64,000 nucleotides of DNA from Photobacterium sp. CCB-ST2H9 (GTDB lineage Bacteria > Pseudomonadota > Gammaproteobacteria > Enterobacterales > Vibrionaceae). Position 1 is the stretch's first letter. Every line of letters starts with the position of its first letter. The notes under the pieces were generated by a model. That model did no database searches. It had not been told where the DNA came from and saw only the letters and a list, made by a program, of their open reading frames with translations. The stretch covers positions 1,550,001 to 1,614,000 of the forward strand of contig NZ_CP100425.1 in the NCBI RefSeq assembly GCF_023151555.2. The letters run 5' to 3'. Of this stretch, positions 45,549 through 54,016 are shown piece after piece. The translations under genes were made by a program, and so were the position numbers.

Positions 45549-46043
45549 TCACGAAGCCATGTTCAGCGGTAGTTTCGTTGGTTTGATGGTTTTGGTCATC
45601 ATGCAGAACTGGCGCCGCGGGATAAAATCGTGTTTCTCGTAGAAACTGCGGGCTCCTTTGTTCCCGATATTGACTTCGAGTGTCAGTGCATGTACGCCCG
45701 CTTCAGCACAATGGGCTTCAATTTGCGGCATCAGCTCAGTCCCGATCCCTTGCTGACGCCATTCGGGTCTCAGGTAGAACTGGTCGATGAGTGCAATCCG
45801 GCCGCCGTATTCAAGGCTGAAGCTGTAGCTCAGGATGATATGACCGGCAATCATTTGATTGCCATTGTCGTTCACTTCAATGAACCAAACCTGGCCCAGT
45901 TCCGGATTGTTGAGTATTTGGTGAACTGCCTGTGTCGTTTGCTCGCGCTTTTGCGGCAGGACTTCATATTCAAAGAGTTCCCCAACAAGTGTAAGCAACA
46001 TGTCTGCAGAAGACAGGCCAGGCGCTACAAGTGAGATGTTCAT
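45549..46043 (-). CDS. GNAT-family N-acetyltransferase
   Basis: This 164-aa acetyl-CoA-dependent acetyltransferase has the acetyl-CoA-binding motif A IDQFYLRPEWRQQGIGTELMPQIEAHC (RxxGxG, about residues 86-112). Motif B follows as LEVNIGNKGARSFYEKHDFIPRRQF. The N-terminal region is compatible with the acceptor site. AAGG precedes the ATG. The acceptor molecule is unknown. It separates radD and rsuA, which are direct divergent neighbours in E. coli. Confidence 0.88.
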   Translation of the reverse strand: MNISLVAPGLSSADMLLTLVGELFEYEVLPQKREQTTQAVHQILNNPELGQVWFIEVNDNGNQMIAGHIILSYSFSLEYGGRIALIDQFYLRPEWRQQGIGTELMPQIEAHCAEAGVHALTLEVNIGNKGARSFYEKHDFIPRRQFCMMTKTIKPTKLPLNMAS

Positions 46044-46345
46044 AAGTCAACCTTAGTTGTTCGGTGTTGTCATGACATGGTCGTAATTCGCTTCAGGTGT
46101 TTATACGGATAACCCATGTCTTCTGTCTATAAGTGAAGACCGTGAAAATGGATAAATGTTCTACTTTTTGAGCTTAGTGGCAGTTCAGATAATGCGATGT
46201 AAAAATTTGTGATCAGGGGTTGCAATTAGTGATACCCCTTCAGAGAAGGCTGAGGACAGGTATCTATCGTACAAATCTTTCAGAATTGAGTATCTTCAGG
46301 TGACTTGGGTATATAATGGCGGTTTTGCAACACTTGGAGCCAGCC

Positions 46346-47035
46346 ATGCGGCTTGATAAGTTTTTGAGTACGGCCTTGGGAATTACGCGCAAAGAAGCCG
46401 GTAAGTTATTAAAAGATAAAAGAATTGAAGTGAATGGCGACGTTGTCCGGAATGGGGCGGTGAAAATCACCCCAGACTGTGATGTTGAATTTGATGGCCG
46501 TTCGCTGCATATGACGGGCCCGAAGTATTTCATGCTGAATAAGCCTCAGGGGTATGTCTGCTCACACGTCGACGATTTTAATCCGACAGTTTTTATACTG
46601 CTCGACGAAGTCAGCCCTGAAAAACTGCATGTGGCCGGTCGTCTGGATGCCGATACCACCGGCCTGGTGTTGCTGACAGATGACGGTCAGTGGTCACACA
46701 GGATCACGTCTCCGCGTCATGTGTGTGAGAAAGTGTACTACGTGGAAACGGCTGATCCGATCCCGGAATCTGCGGTCACCGAGTTTGCGGAAGGGGTTCA
46801 GCTTCGCGGCGAAAAAGAACTGACGCGCCCGGCAAAACTGGAAATTCTGGGCGAGCGAGAAGCGCTGATCACGATTTCAGAAGGCAAATACCATCAGGTG
46901 AAGCGGATGTTTGCGGCGATTGGCAACAAAGTTGAGGCGCTGCACCGTGAAAAAATTGGCACTGTTGAGCTGGACGAAGCGCTGGAGCCCGGCGAATACC
47001 GGCCTTTAACCGAAGAGGAAATCGCCAGCTTTTGA
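46346..47035 (+). CDS. rsuA: 16S rRNA pseudouridine-516 synthase RsuA
   Basis: RsuA (229 aa) isomerises U516 of 16S rRNA. The N-terminal S4 RNA-binding domain spans about 1-50 ([20 protein letters not shown] start). The catalytic domain carries Asp101 in [21 protein letters not shown], with the KVYYVE and GKYHQVKRM blocks. The chosen ATG at 46346 has GGAG six bases upstream; an ATG 30 bases earlier has none. A strong terminator follows. Confidence 0.95.
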   Translation: MRLDKFLSTALGITRKEAGKLLKDKRIEVNGDVVRNGAVKITPDCDVEFDGRSLHMTGPKYFMLNKPQGYVCSHVDDFNPTVFILLDEVSPEKLHVAGRLDADTTGLVLLTDDGQWSHRITSPRHVCEKVYYVETADPIPESAVTEFAEGVQLRGEKELTRPAKLEILGEREALITISEGKYHQVKRMFAAIGNKVEALHREKIGTVELDEALEPGEYRPLTEEEIASF

Positions 47036-47067
47036 CAGAAGTGCGAATAATCGGAATAAAAAGAAAG

Positions 47068-47106
47068 ACGGCGCTGACGATCAAACAGATATCAGCGCCG
47101 TTTTTG
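47068..47106 (+). terminator. Rho-independent terminator of rsuA
   Basis: A ten-base-pair stem (47068-47077 with 47092-47101) and 14-base loop are followed by five T. Confidence 0.85.
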
Positions 47107-47377
47107 TATGCAGCGGGGCGGAATTGTCAGGAAAGGCTCAGTTTTCCCGATTACTTGCCGCAGATTGCACCGTTGATTCACAAATTGTAAAACTTCACTC
47201 TCAGGCAATAACTGTGGTTTTCGGTGGCTCAGTTTTGACCTGTCTGCCGATGTGAGTCACAATTTTTTGCTAGTATACCTAAAAAAGAAAGTTATCATTT
47301 CCTGTCAGGAAAGATTCGCGCAGCGAAAATTGTCGTACAATCACTTTCTTTCCCCTTTATCTACTAATAAGTGGTTT

Positions 47378-48568
47378 ATGAGTAAATCTGACAGTCCTGG
47401 TCTGAGTTTTTCCTTAATTTTGATTCTCGGTGCAATCGCAGCATTAACGCCGCTAGCCATCGATATGTATTTACCCGCAATGCCAACCATTGCGAAAGAT
47501 TTGGCTGTCACTCCAAGTGCTGTGCAGGTCACGCTCACGGCTTATACGGCAGGTTTTGCTATCGGCCAGTTGATTCATGGCCCCTTATCAGACAGTTATG
47601 GTCGTCGTCCTGTTCTGATTATTGGCGTTGTGCTGTTCGCGCTGGCGGCAGTGGTCAGTGCGGTGAGTCATGACATTACTGAACTGACCTGGATTCGTGC
47701 CGCACAGGGTTTCGCGGGAGCATCCGCCGCGGTGATTATTCAGGCGCTCGTCAGAGACATGTTTGAACGTGAAGAGTTTGCCCGAACCATGTCTTTTGTG
47801 ACGCTGGTGATGACGGTAGCACCTTTGGCAGCACCCTTGATCGGTGGTTATCTGTCGGTCTGGCTGGGCTGGCGTTCAATCTTCTGGTCACTTGCGCTGT
47901 TCTCGGTCATTGTGATTCTGGCGGTGATGAAGATGATTCCGGAAACTCTGGCGCCTGAAAAACGTCTGCCGTTTCATCTCGGTTCCACGCTCAGAAACTA
48001 CGCGAGGATGTTAACATCTGCTCCGGCATTGGGTCTGGTTGTCAGCAGCGGGTTCTCGTTTGCAGGGATGTTTGTTTTCCTGACCGTCGGTTCATTCGTT
48101 TACATCGATCTTTATCATGTCAGCACTGAAAATTTCGGCTATCTGTTTGGTCTGAATGTGGTCTGTCTGATTGTGATGACCACACTCAATGGCAAACTGG
48201 TCCGTAAAATGGGCTCGCATTTTATGCTTCGCCTGGGTCTGAATGTACAGCTGATTGCTGGGGTCGGGTTGATTGCCGGTCAGGTCTTTGAGCTGGGGCT
48301 GTGGGGCGTTGTTGTACCTGTGATGCTCTTTGTCGGTGCGATCTCTACAGTTGCCAGTAACTCAATGGCCTGTTTATTAGCCAAATATCCGCATATGGCA
48401 GGTACGGCATCGTCTCTGGCTGGTACAATGCGCTTCGGAACCGGTACGGTTGTGGGCGGTATTGTAGCAATGATGCCGGACACATCTGCATGGCCACTGG
48501 CTGGGACGACCGCCGCCTGTGCGGTGCTTTCGTCACTGTTCTACTGGGCGCTGTCGAAAGATGCCTGA
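47378..48568 (+). CDS. bcr: Bcr/CflA-family multidrug MFS transporter
   Basis: This 396-aa twelve-helix drug:proton antiporter is of the bicyclomycin-resistance family. Landmarks are ALTPLAIDMYLPAMPTIA in helix 1, the loop GPLSDSYGRRPVL, RAAQGFAGASAAVIIQALVRDM, and motif C-like APLAAPLIGGYLS. ATG 47378 (MSKSDSPG) is the family-like start; the longer frame adds a charged 42-residue extension. It follows rsuA, as bcr neighbours rsuA in E. coli. The resistance substrate is inferred by family. Confidence 0.9.
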   Translation: MSKSDSPGLSFSLILILGAIAALTPLAIDMYLPAMPTIAKDLAVTPSAVQVTLTAYTAGFAIGQLIHGPLSDSYGRRPVLIIGVVLFALAAVVSAVSHDITELTWIRAAQGFAGASAAVIIQALVRDMFEREEFARTMSFVTLVMTVAPLAAPLIGGYLSVWLGWRSIFWSLALFSVIVILAVMKMIPETLAPEKRLPFHLGSTLRNYARMLTSAPALGLVVSSGFSFAGMFVFLTVGSFVYIDLYHVSTENFGYLFGLNVVCLIVMTTLNGKLVRKMGSHFMLRLGLNVQLIAGVGLIAGQVFELGLWGVVVPVMLFVGAISTVASNSMACLLAKYPHMAGTASSLAGTMRFGTGTVVGGIVAMMPDTSAWPLAGTTAACAVLSSLFYWALSKDA

Positions 48569-48600
48569 TTGTCGTAAGTAATCGTCAAGAAAAGAAATAT

Positions 48601-49257
48601 ATGGCTGAGTTTTATCAAGAGCTGCACCAACTGGTGAGTGATGGTCTGTCTGAACTAGATGGCTCTGTCGCTGCCGGAAAAACACCGAATAACCCGGTGA
48701 GTGAAACACATTTTTTAAGTGCCTGGATTACCAGAGTGATTAAGCAGCAGCGATATGATCACTGTGTTGCGAAAACGCTGCTTGCCTGGCAGCAACAGGC
48801 CCGCAGTCTGGGTAAACAGGCGCAATTGAAACAGAAATTTGAGCATATCCGATGGACCCTGTCTGGTGTTCAGACTGAAAGCGGGCTGAATCGTCCGGTG
48901 GATTCCGATGGTGTGCATGCGTTTTATCAGGCGCTGGAAGCTGCCGGGTGGATGGTCACAACGGGTTATGAAGTGAACCGCAAAGTGACGCATCATACCG
49001 ATGGTCAGGCTTCTCTGGTGGTTTGTGCAACACAGGCAAAGGCGGCATTCAGTGAAGAGGGTGTGCTGATCAAGCCGCTGTCGGTGTATGTCCGGGGGAA
49101 CAGCCAGCAATGTATCGATCTGGCTTATGAGAACGGATTGTTGCTGTATAAAGTGACCGATTATAAATCTTTGGTGAAATACCATGGTGAATATATTCTG
49201 CAGCCGGCGAATGCTGGCAGTCATCTGCCGGAATTGCCCACCTTGTCCCGGGATTGA
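48601..49257 (+). CDS. DUF2913 family protein
   Basis: This 218-aa soluble protein matches the DUF2913 family, found mainly in Vibrionaceae; its role is not established. It has no signal peptide or membrane helix. The N-terminal half is helical (ELHQLVSDGLSELD ... LSAWITRVIKQQRYDHCVAKTLLAWQQQARSLG), and the C-terminal half is mixed (PVDSDGVHAFYQALEAAGWMV ...). It starts 32 bases after bcr, so the two are probably co-transcribed, and a terminator follows directly. Confidence 0.82.
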   Translation: MAEFYQELHQLVSDGLSELDGSVAAGKTPNNPVSETHFLSAWITRVIKQQRYDHCVAKTLLAWQQQARSLGKQAQLKQKFEHIRWTLSGVQTESGLNRPVDSDGVHAFYQALEAAGWMVTTGYEVNRKVTHHTDGQASLVVCATQAKAAFSEEGVLIKPLSVYVRGNSQQCIDLAYENGLLLYKVTDYKSLVKYHGEYILQPANAGSHLPELPTLSRD

Positions 49258-49266
49258 TGATTGAGA

Positions 49267-49294
49267 AAATACAGCCGAAAGGCTGTATTTTTTT
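49267..49294 (+). terminator. Rho-independent terminator of bcr-DUF2913 unit
   Basis: A ten-base-pair stem (49267-49276 with 49281-49290) and GAAA loop are followed by T residues. Confidence 0.9.
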
Positions 49295-49452
49295 ATGGGT
49301 CAACAGGATGTTTCAATTCAGTTTCAAAGAAGAGTGAGTTGTTTGATGATATTGAAAAAAAGCAAGTAAATCAGTGCGTTTTAGCTTGTGATTTCAACAG
49401 TTCAACATAAAATTGTTTCCGTTTTCAGCATTTTTCCGACCGGTTATCCATC

Positions 49453-50850
49453 ATGAGAATCTCTTCCTCCGCGCCAGCGTTTATCGACGGCGCTTTTGTT
49501 CGTCGCCTGATGGCAATCGCTTTTCCGATTGCTTTGCAAATCATGTTGTTTTCCAGCCGGAGTCTGGTGGACATTCTGATGCTGGGTCAGCTCAATGAGC
49601 TGGATGTTGCAGCAATCGGTATTGCGGGCAGAGCACTTTTTGTCGTGACAATCATGCTGTTTGGTGTGACTACCGGCGGCGCAATGCTGGCCGCCCAGTA
49701 CTGGGGCGCCGGAAATCAGCATGGCATGAAACAGAGTGTGGCACTGACTATGCTCATGACAACGATTGTGGCTGTGTGTGCTGCGCTGATTTTCGGGTTG
49801 ATGCCTGAGCAGGTGATTGGTCTGGCGACGCACGATGCGGAAGTCATCATGCGGGGGGCTGAGTATCTGCAAATTACGGCCATCAGTTTGTTTGCAGTGT
49901 CATGGGGCAGCAGCGTGTCTGTGGGGCTGAGAGCCATGCATCAGCCCAGCATCAGCACATTCTTCAGTGCCGTGGGGATTGCCCTGAACCTGTTTTTAAA
50001 CTGGGTTCTGATTTTCGGTCATCTGGGGATGCCTGCTTATGGCATTGCCGGTGCAGCCTGGGCAACAGCCATCAGCGGGCTGGTCGAAATTGCGCTGCTG
50101 TTTGGTTATCTGCACCTGAAAAAGCATATTGTTGCATTTGAATGGTCCGTTTATCCGGAAGTCATGAATGCCGCCCTGATCAAACGTTTTCTGAAATTGT
50201 CGTTGCCTACAACTCTGAATGCACTGGCATGGTCGGGTGGTATTTTTATGTACCATGTGATTATCGGTCAGTCGGGTGTGGATGGTCTGGTCGCATTGTC
50301 GGTCATGACCCCGATTGAATCGCTGGCGCTGGCGATGCTGATCGGTATTTCCAACGCTTCAGCAGTGCTGATTGGAAATCAGCTTGGCGGAAACCAGATG
50401 GAGGCAGCGTACCGTCAGGCTTGGGCTGTATCGGTCATCAATCTGGCCTGTGCTGTGGTGATTGCAGGATTGATGCTGCTGATCCGCGATCCGATTTTAA
50501 ACCTGTTTGCTGCAATGACCCCGGAGACCCGGGCGCTGACGGAAAACTTCTTCCTGATTTTCTGTGCCGGGATGATTGTGAAAAGTCTGCCGATGACGAT
50601 GATTGTCGGTGTCCTGCGGGCTGGCGGTGACATGCGGTTTTGTTTTTATCAGGATCTGGCGGCGCAATGGGTGATCGGGATTCCGCTGACGGCATTTTGT
50701 GCATTGGTCCTGAAACTGCCGCTGGAGTGGATATACGCCATGCTGATGCTGGAAGAGTGCGTGAAAATTATCGGTTCAGTGATTCGGATCCGTTCCAAAG
50801 CCTGGATGAATAACCTGGTGGCAAACGAGAGTCAAAGTACGCCAGCCTGA
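49453..50850 (+). CDS. MATE-family efflux transporter
   Basis: This 465-aa inner-membrane multidrug and toxin extrusion protein has twelve hydrophobic helices in two homologous halves. The first half opens with RRLMAIAFPIALQIMLFSSRSLVDILMLGQLNELDVAAIGIAGR, the second with RFLKLSLPTTLNALAWSGGIFMYHVIIGQSG. It is likely a cation-coupled exporter; the substrate is unknown. It forms a single-gene unit with its own terminator. Confidence 0.9.
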   Translation: MRISSSAPAFIDGAFVRRLMAIAFPIALQIMLFSSRSLVDILMLGQLNELDVAAIGIAGRALFVVTIMLFGVTTGGAMLAAQYWGAGNQHGMKQSVALTMLMTTIVAVCAALIFGLMPEQVIGLATHDAEVIMRGAEYLQITAISLFAVSWGSSVSVGLRAMHQPSISTFFSAVGIALNLFLNWVLIFGHLGMPAYGIAGAAWATAISGLVEIALLFGYLHLKKHIVAFEWSVYPEVMNAALIKRFLKLSLPTTLNALAWSGGIFMYHVIIGQSGVDGLVALSVMTPIESLALAMLIGISNASAVLIGNQLGGNQMEAAYRQAWAVSVINLACAVVIAGLMLLIRDPILNLFAAMTPETRALTENFFLIFCAGMIVKSLPMTMIVGVLRAGGDMRFCFYQDLAAQWVIGIPLTAFCALVLKLPLEWIYAMLMLEECVKIIGSVIRIRSKAWMNNLVANESQSTPA

Positions 50851-50884
50851 CATCCTGTCATGTTCATGAATGAAGCGAAAACAG

Positions 50885-50920
50885 CCTGCATGATGCATGA
50901 TGCAGGTTGTTTTGTTTTTT
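50885..50920 (+). terminator. Rho-independent terminator of the MATE gene
   Basis: A seven-base-pair stem (50885-50891 with 50900-50906) is followed by a T/G run with mostly T (50907-50920). Confidence 0.75.
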
Positions 50921-50960
50921 GGGGTTTTAATTCTGAATGCAGCGCCTTGAAGTCATCGCA

Positions 50961-51086
50961 GGTTTCACATTCGCGTGTAATTTTTCATTCACATATTTCC
51001 TGCCGGCAGAATCAGCTTTCCATTTCAGACATTTCACTGTTGTGTGATGCGCACTTTATTGTCCTTTTATTGATTTATCGTCTATT
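50961..51086 (+). repeat. Conserved non-coding block A upstream of the phosphorylase gene
   Basis: This block aligns without gaps to block B (53780-53905) at an offset of 2819 bases. Its left part (50975-51025) agrees at about 39 of 51 positions, including GTGTAA, ATTCAC and TATTTCCTG. Its right part (51058-51086) agrees at about 22 of 29, including ATTGTCCTT and TCTATT. The middle is not conserved, but its length is identical. It lies about 230 bases upstream of the gene in a 390-base gap (50921-51313) with no other gene. Confidence 0.7.
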
Positions 51087-51313
51087 GAATACTGGCGACA
51101 TGGATTCAGTGAATTCTGAGTGTGATGGATCAGAGTTTGTGCTGAAGAAACAGCGGTTTGAAGTGTTTTTGGGGTTGCGGCCTATACTGAGCCTATAGAC
51201 CTCAGGGAAAGCAGCAGTGCTTCCTGAAAACAAGGCTTCCTGAAAATGGCGTCATCCGTCACCACTGGCCATTTCAACATCAATCCAGAGTCAGTATTGA
51301 ACAGGGGAAAATC

Positions 51314-52822
51314 ATGAGTCAGACGCATGAGCTTTATGTGATCGATATGGGGATCGATACGCACCAGGAGCCGGTGGCGTATATGCGGAGCGATTGTCAT
51401 ATCTGCCGAGCAGAAGGTTTTACGGCCAGTAGCCGGGTTCTGCTGACTCATGGCAAAAACAGCATCATCGCCACCCTGAACGTGGTGGACGATAAGGTAC
51501 TGCCCCCGAAAAGTGCCGGTTTATCTAAAATCGCCATGCATCGCCTGAATGCGATTGATGGTGTTGCGATCCAAGTTAGTCATGCGCCGGTGAATACCTC
51601 ACTTGCAGCGGTCAGGAAAAAGATTTTTGGTCATAAACTCAGTCATCAGGAGATTCAGGATGTCGTTGAAGACATCAGCGCTCACCGTTATTCGGATATA
51701 GAAATCGCCAGTTTTCTGAGTGTGTGCGCAGGGAGCCGCCTTGATGTCGATGAAATTATCGGCCTGACGCAGGCCATGGTGACATGCGGCAAGCGGCTGT
51801 ACTGGCCGGGTCAGACCAAAGTCTTTGATAAGCACTGCATTGGCGGCTTGCCGGGCAACCGGACCTCACCGCTGGTGGTTTCTGTTATCAGTGCGGCGGG
51901 GCTGACGATTCCGAAAACGTCTTCACGCGCGATTACATCCCCGGCAGGGACGGCCGATACGATGGAGGCGCTGACCACCGTGAATCTCGATCTGGCGGAC
52001 ATTCAGCGCGTAGTCGCAAAAACGCATGCCTGTCTGGCGTGGGGAGGGGCGGTTAATCTGAGTCCGGCGGACGATCTGCTCATTCGCATTGAACGTGTGC
52101 TGGATCTGGATGGGGAAGGACAGCTGATTGCCTCTGTTCTGTCGAAAAAAATAGCCGCGGGTTCGACCCATGTTGTGATTGATATTCCTGTGGGTCCCAC
52201 AGCTAAAGTCCGCTCTCAGCAAGATGCGGATCGGCTGGTTTCATTATTTACCCGGGTCGGAGAAGCTTGCGGCATTCACATCCGTTGTCTGATCACCGAT
52301 GGCAGCCAGCCGGTGGGAGCAGGAATCGGTCCGGTCGAGGAAGCGCGTGATGTACTGGCGGTGTTACAGTGCAGCGACACCGCGCCGCAAGACCTCAGAG
52401 AACGCGCTTTATTCCTGGCGGCACATCTGTTTTCGATTGCTTTTGATGAGGACTACGAAGCGGGGCTCACAAGGGCAACATCGATTCTGGATGAAGGCAA
52501 AGCCTGGCAGCAGTTTCAGCGAATTTTGGCTGCGCAAGGCGGGATGAAAACTCAGCCGCAAGCTCATTTTCAACATACGGAAACGGCGCATGTGAAGGGA
52601 AGACTGGTTGCGATTGATAACCGGCAACTCTCCCGTCTGGCAAAACTGGCCGGGGCACCGGCTACACCTGCAGCCGGGGTGCGACTGCATAAACGGGTAG
52701 GCGACAGAGTGGAACATGGTGATCCGTTGTTTACCTTGTATTCGAATACCGCCGGAGAGCAGCAATACGCCATGTCGTATTATCGTCAGTCGGAAATTTT
52801 TACCATCGAGGCCGCGAAATGA
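51314..52822 (+). CDS. Thymidine phosphorylase/AMP phosphorylase family protein
   Basis: This 502-aa nucleoside phosphorylase is of the archaeal AMP-phosphorylase-like subgroup. It has an N-terminal small beta domain (about 1-90), then the phosphorylase domain with KVFDKHCIGGLPGNRTSP (169-186, phosphate site) and SPAGTADTMEAL, and a C-terminal beta-barrel domain (about 410-495). The extra N-terminal domain separates it from ordinary bacterial DeoA. Archaeal relatives release base from AMP to give ribose 1,5-bisphosphate. It overlaps the next, PRPP-synthase-like gene by ATGA, which supports a phosphoribosyl role. Exact substrate unproven. Confidence 0.82.
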   Translation: MSQTHELYVIDMGIDTHQEPVAYMRSDCHICRAEGFTASSRVLLTHGKNSIIATLNVVDDKVLPPKSAGLSKIAMHRLNAIDGVAIQVSHAPVNTSLAAVRKKIFGHKLSHQEIQDVVEDISAHRYSDIEIASFLSVCAGSRLDVDEIIGLTQAMVTCGKRLYWPGQTKVFDKHCIGGLPGNRTSPLVVSVISAAGLTIPKTSSRAITSPAGTADTMEALTTVNLDLADIQRVVAKTHACLAWGGAVNLSPADDLLIRIERVLDLDGEGQLIASVLSKKIAAGSTHVVIDIPVGPTAKVRSQQDADRLVSLFTRVGEACGIHIRCLITDGSQPVGAGIGPVEEARDVLAVLQCSDTAPQDLRERALFLAAHLFSIAFDEDYEAGLTRATSILDEGKAWQQFQRILAAQGGMKTQPQAHFQHTETAHVKGRLVAIDNRQLSRLAKLAGAPATPAAGVRLHKRVGDRVEHGDPLFTLYSNTAGEQQYAMSYYRQSEIFTIEAAK

Positions 52823-53745
52823 GTGACAGAGTAACGCCGAATGCAGAAGCACCATGGGTGTTTTCCCTGCAACCACATCCGCTACTTGAACCGCTGACCG
52901 TTGCATTGGATGCACAGCCAGGTCATCTTGAATCCCGGCAGTTTCCCGACGGTGAGTTTTATCTGCGGGTATGTTCAACCGTTGAAAACAGGCGTTGTGT
53001 CGTCGTTGCTGATTTGTCGCATCCGGATGAAAAGTATTTACCGCTGATCTTTTTGCTGGAAACACTGCGTGAACTCGGGGCGTCTGAGGTCGGATTGATC
53101 GCGCCCTATCTGAGCTACATGCGGCAGGATTGCCGGTTTGCAGACGGCGAGGCCATCACATCGCGGATATTCGCGCAGTCTTTGTCCCGGCATATTGACT
53201 GGCTGGTGACGGTTGATCCGCATCTGCACCGTTATCATACCTTAGACGAAATTTATACAGTGCCCAGTCGGGTGGTGCAGGGCGCACCCGCGCTTGCACA
53301 ATGGCTGACGACAAAGAACAATCTGCTGCTGGTTGGTCCGGACAGTGAAAGTGAGCAGTGGGTCTCGAGCATCGCCGGGTTCAGTCAGCATCCTTATGTG
53401 ATTGGCGAGAAGCACCGATTCGGCGATCGGCATGTTGAAGTGATTTTGCCGGATATCGAAGTATACCGGGACAGAACTGCCGTCATTATTGATGATGTGA
53501 TTTCCAGCGGTCAGACAATTTTGCAGTGTGTACAGGCGCTTCAGTCCCGCGGAATCGACAAGATTCAGTGCGTCGCAGTCCATGGTATTTTTGCCGATGA
53601 TTCAGACAAAGCGCTGATTGTCGCCGGGCTCAGTCAGTTGGTGACAACCAATACCGTTCCGCACCCGACGAACGCGATTGATATCACCCCGCAGTTGCTT
53701 CCTGCTGTGATTGAGCTGTTGCAACGGACGCAAAATACGGGCTGA
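52819..53745 (+). CDS. Ribose-phosphate pyrophosphokinase-like protein (archaeal-type Prs)
   Basis: This 308-aa protein has two type-I phosphoribosyltransferase-fold halves, as in PRPP synthase. The ATP-flexible loop region is PYLSYMRQDCRFADGEAITS, the metal loop VDPHLHRYH, and the PRPP/ribose-5-phosphate loop VIIDDVISSGQTI. This form resembles the archaeal-type enzymes more than the housekeeping bacterial Prs (RQDRK, VDLHADQ). It is translationally coupled to the phosphorylase. It may turn a ribose phosphate released by its partner into PRPP; that is an inference. The housekeeping prs is not in this window. Confidence 0.82.
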   Translation: MSDRVTPNAEAPWVFSLQPHPLLEPLTVALDAQPGHLESRQFPDGEFYLRVCSTVENRRCVVVADLSHPDEKYLPLIFLLETLRELGASEVGLIAPYLSYMRQDCRFADGEAITSRIFAQSLSRHIDWLVTVDPHLHRYHTLDEIYTVPSRVVQGAPALAQWLTTKNNLLLVGPDSESEQWVSSIAGFSQHPYVIGEKHRFGDRHVEVILPDIEVYRDRTAVIIDDVISSGQTILQCVQALQSRGIDKIQCVAVHGIFADDSDKALIVAGLSQLVTTNTVPHPTNAIDITPQLLPAVIELLQRTQNTG

Positions 53746-53779
53746 GACGATTTCAACAGAGACAGCCAAAACGAATACC

Positions 53780-53905
53780 GGCCTCACGCTTCGGTGTAAC
53801 TTTTTATTCACGTATTTCCTGGCGATAGAACCAAGGTTTCATTTTCATGAAACCGAAGTACGGCTTGAGTATTTAAATTGTCCTTCTTCAGATTCCTTGT
53901 CTATT
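53780..53905 (+). repeat. Conserved non-coding block B upstream of the GMC oxidoreductase gene
   Basis: This is the partner of block A (50961-51086), with two conserved segments at identical spacing. In the non-conserved middle it has a perfect eight-base-pair hairpin (53833-53852) that block A lacks. It ends 111 bases before the oxidoreductase start. Promoter, leader RNA or binding-site function are all possible. Confidence 0.7.
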
Positions 53906-54016
53906 CATGATGCACTGTCGGCATGCTTTGCTGGCTGCATTTATCGTCATGACATTTCTGTTCACCTGTCATTCGTCATCTGTGATTGACTGACAATTCA
54001 AAGAAGGACTTTCTCC

